A DNA stretch of 64,000 nt from Cedecea neteri (lineage in GTDB: Bacteria > Pseudomonadota > Gammaproteobacteria > Enterobacterales > Enterobacteriaceae), in assembly GCF_000758305.1 (NCBI RefSeq), contig NZ_CP009458.1, forward strand, positions 1,302,001 through 1,366,000. The letters run 5' to 3'. This document shows, piece by piece, positions 61,484 through 64,000 of this stretch. Below the pieces are notes generated by a model, which did no database searches, was not told the origin of the DNA, and saw only the letters and a list, made by a program, of their open reading frames with translations. Numbering within the stretch: the stretch's first letter is position 1; the number at the start of each line of letters is the position of its first letter. A program made the translations under genes and the position numbers.

Positions 61484-62155
61484 ATGGATCTCACCGTACT
61501 GCGAGAGCAACAGCTGGATCTGGCCTCAAAAGTGATCCGCGAAGATCGCCTTGAGCAGGATCCACCGCGGTTGATCGCCGGGGCCGATGTGGGGTTTGAA
61601 CAAGGCGGAGACGTCACCCGCGCGGCCATCGTTTTGTTGAGCTATCCGTCTCTTGAGTTGGTTGAATATCAGGTGGCAAGAATTGCCACCACCATGCCTT
61701 ATATCCCCGGTTTTTTATCCTTCCGCGAATATCCCGCGTTGCTTGAGGCGTGGGGGATGCTTTCACAGAAGCCCGATCTGGTGTTTGTGGACGGACACGG
61801 CATCTCGCATCCCCGTCGTTTAGGGGTTGCCAGCCATTTTGGGCTGCTGGTGGATGTGCCGACGATTGGCGTGGCGAAAAAGCGGTTGTGCGGGAAGTTT
61901 GAACCGTTGGGGGAAGAACCCGCCGCTCGTGCGCCGTTGATGGACAAAGGCGAGCAACTGGCGTGGGTCTGGCGCAGTAAAAAACGCTGTAATCCTTTGT
62001 TTATTTCTACCGGGCACCGCGTAAGCCTCGACGGCGCATTAACATGGGTCGAGCGCTGCATGGCCGGTTACCGTCTTCCGGAGCCAACCCGTTGGGCCGA
62101 TGCCGTTGCCTCCGGGCGCCCGGCTTTTAAGCGCCTGCAAGCAATCGGCAGGTGA
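61484..62155 (+). CDS. nfi: Endonuclease V (deoxyinosine 3' endonuclease)
   Basis: Repairs deaminated bases by nicking near inosine. 223 residues. Asp in IAGADVGF, Glu in VEYQVA, and Asp in VFVDGHGISHPRRLGVASH give the metal site; YIPGFLSFRE is the wedge motif. Lies in the hemE-nfi-yjaG run. Confidence 0.97.
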   Translation: MDLTVLREQQLDLASKVIREDRLEQDPPRLIAGADVGFEQGGDVTRAAIVLLSYPSLELVEYQVARIATTMPYIPGFLSFREYPALLEAWGMLSQKPDLVFVDGHGISHPRRLGVASHFGLLVDVPTIGVAKKRLCGKFEPLGEEPAARAPLMDKGEQLAWVWRSKKRCNPLFISTGHRVSLDGALTWVERCMAGYRLPEPTRWADAVASGRPAFKRLQAIGR

Positions 62156-62198
62156 TTCAGGTAAACTGCCGCTAATTTTCCGTCTTTGAGACACCGTC

Positions 62199-62789
62199 AT
62201 GTTACAGAACCCTATTCATTTACGCCTGGAGAAGCTGGAAAGCTGGCAGCACGTCACTTTTATGGCTTCTTTGTGCGAGCGTATGTACCCGAACTACGCC
62301 ATGTTTTGCCAGCAAACCGGCTTTGGCGATCCCCAGCTTTATCGCAAGATCCTTGACCTGGTTTGGGAAACCCAAACGGTGAAAGACGCCAAAGTGAACT
62401 TTGATAGTCAGTTAGAGAAACTTGAAGAGGCAATTCCTGCGGCTGACGACTATGATATTTACGGTGTCTATCCGGCGATTGACGCGTGCGTGGCGTTGAG
62501 TGAGCTTATTCACTCCCGTCTCTCGGGTGAAACGCTGGAGCACGCAATCGAAGTCAGTAAATGTTCAATCACTTCGGTGGCGATGCTGGAAATGACTCAG
62601 GCCGGTCGCGAAATGACCGACGAGGAGTTGAGAGCAAACCCGGCGGTAGAAGAAGAATGGGACATTCAGTGGGAGATTTTCCGGCTGCTGGCGGACTGCG
62701 AAGAACGCGATATTGAGCTCATTAAAGGGCTTCGTGCTGACCTCCGTGAGGCCGGCATCAGTAATATCGGTATAAATTTGCAGCAGTAA
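62199..62789 (+). CDS. yjaG: DUF416 protein YjaG
   Basis: Conserved cytosolic protein of 196 residues, E. coli length. Highly helical and acidic. Family function not established. Position just before hupA is conserved. Confidence 0.93.
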   Translation: MLQNPIHLRLEKLESWQHVTFMASLCERMYPNYAMFCQQTGFGDPQLYRKILDLVWETQTVKDAKVNFDSQLEKLEEAIPAADDYDIYGVYPAIDACVALSELIHSRLSGETLEHAIEVSKCSITSVAMLEMTQAGREMTDEELRANPAVEEEWDIQWEIFRLLADCEERDIELIKGLRADLREAGISNIGINLQQ

Positions 62790-62975
62790 GACAGTAAAAC
62801 GTGACATACAGTCTGATTTGTCCTCCCTGGAGGCTTCCAATTAACCCCCCGTCTGGTCTACATTTGTGGGGCGAATAAAAGTGGCTATCGGTGCGTGTAT
62901 GCAGGAGAGTGCTTTTTAGGCATTTCCGTCGCACTCGATGCTTAGCAAGCGATAAACACATTGTAAGGATAACTT

Positions 62976-63248
62976 ATGAACAAGACTCAACTGATTGATG
63001 TAATTGCTGACAAGGCTGACCTGTCTAAAGCACAGGCTAAAGCTGCTCTGGAATCCACTCTGGCTGCAATTACTGAGTCTCTGAAAGAAGGTGATGCTGT
63101 ACAACTGGTTGGTTTCGGTACCTTCAAAGTGAACCACCGTGCTGAGCGCACTGGCCGCAACCCGCAGACCGGTAAAGAAATCAAAATTGCTGCTGCTAAC
63201 GTGCCGGCATTTGTTTCTGGTAAAGCACTGAAAGACGCGGTTAAGTAA
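62976..63248 (+). CDS. hupA: DNA-binding protein HU-alpha
   Basis: Nucleoid protein of 90 residues that bends DNA as a dimer with HU-beta or itself. The beta-arm sequence RTGRNPQTGKEIKI is intact. TAAGGAT precedes the ATG. Terminator at 63281-63300. The 186-base upstream region must hold its promoter; I could not fix hexamers. Confidence 0.99.
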   Translation: MNKTQLIDVIADKADLSKAQAKAALESTLAAITESLKEGDAVQLVGFGTFKVNHRAERTGRNPQTGKEIKIAAANVPAFVSGKALKDAVK

Positions 63249-63256
63249 GTTAACGC

Positions 63257-63955
63257 GTGTCAGTGAACAGTTTTAACAGAGGGGCGTTTACGCCCCTTTT
63301 GTCCGTCTGGCGTCCACTACTGGCGCTGGCGGGTGTACTGGCGCTCACGGCATGCAGCAGTAACAAACTCCCTCCTTTTACCGCTACCGGCTATGTTGCC
63401 GATCAGGGCGTGGTGCGCATCTGGCGAAAAGACAACGCCGATGAATCCACCCATATCCTTACCGCGTTTAGCCCGTGGCAGCACGGCGCCACTACCACCG
63501 GTGAATACCGCTGGCAGGGTGACAAACTGACCTTTATCGAACTCAATATTCAGGGCAAGCAGCCGGAGCATGTCAAAGTCCGCTTTGACGACCACGGCGA
63601 CCTGAGCTTTATGCAGCGGGAAGTGAATAGCCAGAAGCAGCAGCTTTCTAACGATCAGGTGGCTTTGTACCAGTTCAACGCCAATCGTATTCGTGAGACC
63701 AGCGAAGCGCTGCGCATCGGCCACGTTGTGCTGCGCCAGGGGCGCTGGCACCAGAACGGCACGGTAACGACCTGCGAAGGCGAAACATTATCGCCAAAGC
63801 TTGATAGCGCCTCCCTGAGCCATATAGCACGCCGTCAGAGCCACTCCTCCCTTGACGTCAGCATTGCCTGGCTGGAAGCCCCGGAAGGTTCACAGCTGCT
63901 GCTGGTGGCGAACCAGAACTTCTGCAGCTGGCAGCCTAAGCCTGGCGATTTCTAG
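63257..63955 (+). CDS. yjaH: Lipoprotein YjaH (DUF1481)
   Basis: 232 residues from GTG 63257. A hydrophobic leader ends in the lipobox LTAC (Cys at about 33), so it is a predicted lipoprotein; E. coli YjaH is of similar length. The start is uncertain: the hupA terminator lies inside the first 15 codons, and GTG 63263 or TTG 63299 are alternatives that still keep the signal peptide. Function unknown. Confidence 0.85.
   Translation: MSVNSFNRGAFTPLLSVWRPLLALAGVLALTACSSNKLPPFTATGYVADQGVVRIWRKDNADESTHILTAFSPWQHGATTTGEYRWQGDKLTFIELNIQGKQPEHVKVRFDDHGDLSFMQREVNSQKQQLSNDQVALYQFNANRIRETSEALRIGHVVLRQGRWHQNGTVTTCEGETLSPKLDSASLSHIARRQSHSSLDVSIAWLEAPEGSQLLLVANQNFCSWQPKPGDF
63281..63300 (+). terminator. 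Intrinsic terminator of hupA
   Basis: GGGGCG-TTTA-CGCCCC stem followed by TTTT, 32 bases after the hupA stop. It falls within the longest reading of yjaH. Confidence 0.88.
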
Positions 63956-63963
63956 GCGTAAAA

Positions 63964-63984
63964 AAACCGCCACGCGGGCGGTTT
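63964..63984. terminator. Terminator after yjaH
   Basis: AAACCGCC-ACGCG-GGCGGTTT stem, preceded by an A-run and followed by a short T-run. The A-run suggests it works in both directions; a gene to the right would be convergent (zraP in E. coli). Confidence 0.7.
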
Positions 63985-64000
63985 AGTGTGTACTTTCTGG

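Overview
The window is a stretch of Enterobacteriaceae chromosome, close to E. coli and Salmonella in gene content, order and protein length. I base this on a complete rRNA operon of enterobacterial type, on near E. coli-length proteins throughout (MetE 753, RpoB 1342, FadB 729, UbiB 546 residues), and on conserved regulatory sites (FadR, MetJ/MetR, CRP, TPP riboswitch, L10 leader). It is not E. coli or Salmonella: porphobilinogen synthase sits beside tatD and is of the Pseudomonas-like, zinc-free type, and there are accessory genes between rpoC and thiH. I cannot name the genus safely from the sequence alone.

Layout. 1-16.1 kb: the 3' part of pldB, then yigL, yigM/bioP, the divergent pair metR-metE with its control region, ysgA, udp, rmuC, the ubiquinone cluster ubiE-ubiJ-ubiB, the twin-arginine translocase operon tatABC with tatD and hemB. 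16.1-26.7 kb: rfaH, ubiD-fre, the fatty acid oxidation operon fadBA with a FadR operator, pepQ-yigZ-trkH-hemG. 26.7-32.5 kb: an rRNA operon (P1/P2, 16S, tRNA-Ile, tRNA-Ala, 23S, 5S, terminators) with the remnant of a second 5S cassette. 32.6-36.5 kb: murB-birA, convergent coaA, and the tRNA cluster Thr-Tyr-Gly-Thr. 36.5-50.1 kb: tufB, secE-nusG, rplKA, rplJL-rpoBC. 50.2-53.1 kb: an accessory block holding a secreted alpha/beta hydrolase, a convergent membrane-anchored AraC-family regulator, and a PTS IIB-IIA pair without a IIC. 53.3-58.9 kb: the thiamine operon thiCEFSGH under a TPP riboswitch. 59-64 kb: rsd, nudC, hemE, nfi, yjaG, hupA, yjaH.

How it works together: most of the window is growth machinery (ribosomal RNA, L11/L1/L10/L7-L12, RNA polymerase beta and beta', EF-Tu, NusG, SecE) with cofactor synthesis (haem: hemB, hemG, hemE; ubiquinone: ubiE, ubiJ, ubiB, ubiD; thiamine; CoA: coaA; biotin: birA, yigM). 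Control is mostly by classical autoregulation and attenuation, and the signals can be read in the sequence.

The two points most worth following up are (1) the hybrid rRNA operon: its upstream flank and tRNA spacer match E. coli rrnA, and its downstream flank (murB) matches rrnB, which implies recombination between rRNA operons or an assembly join; and (2) the accessory block between rpoC and thiH, including an orphan PTS IIB-IIA pair with a candidate CRP site and a LacI/GalR-type operator. I found no CRISPR array, prophage, transposase or integrase.
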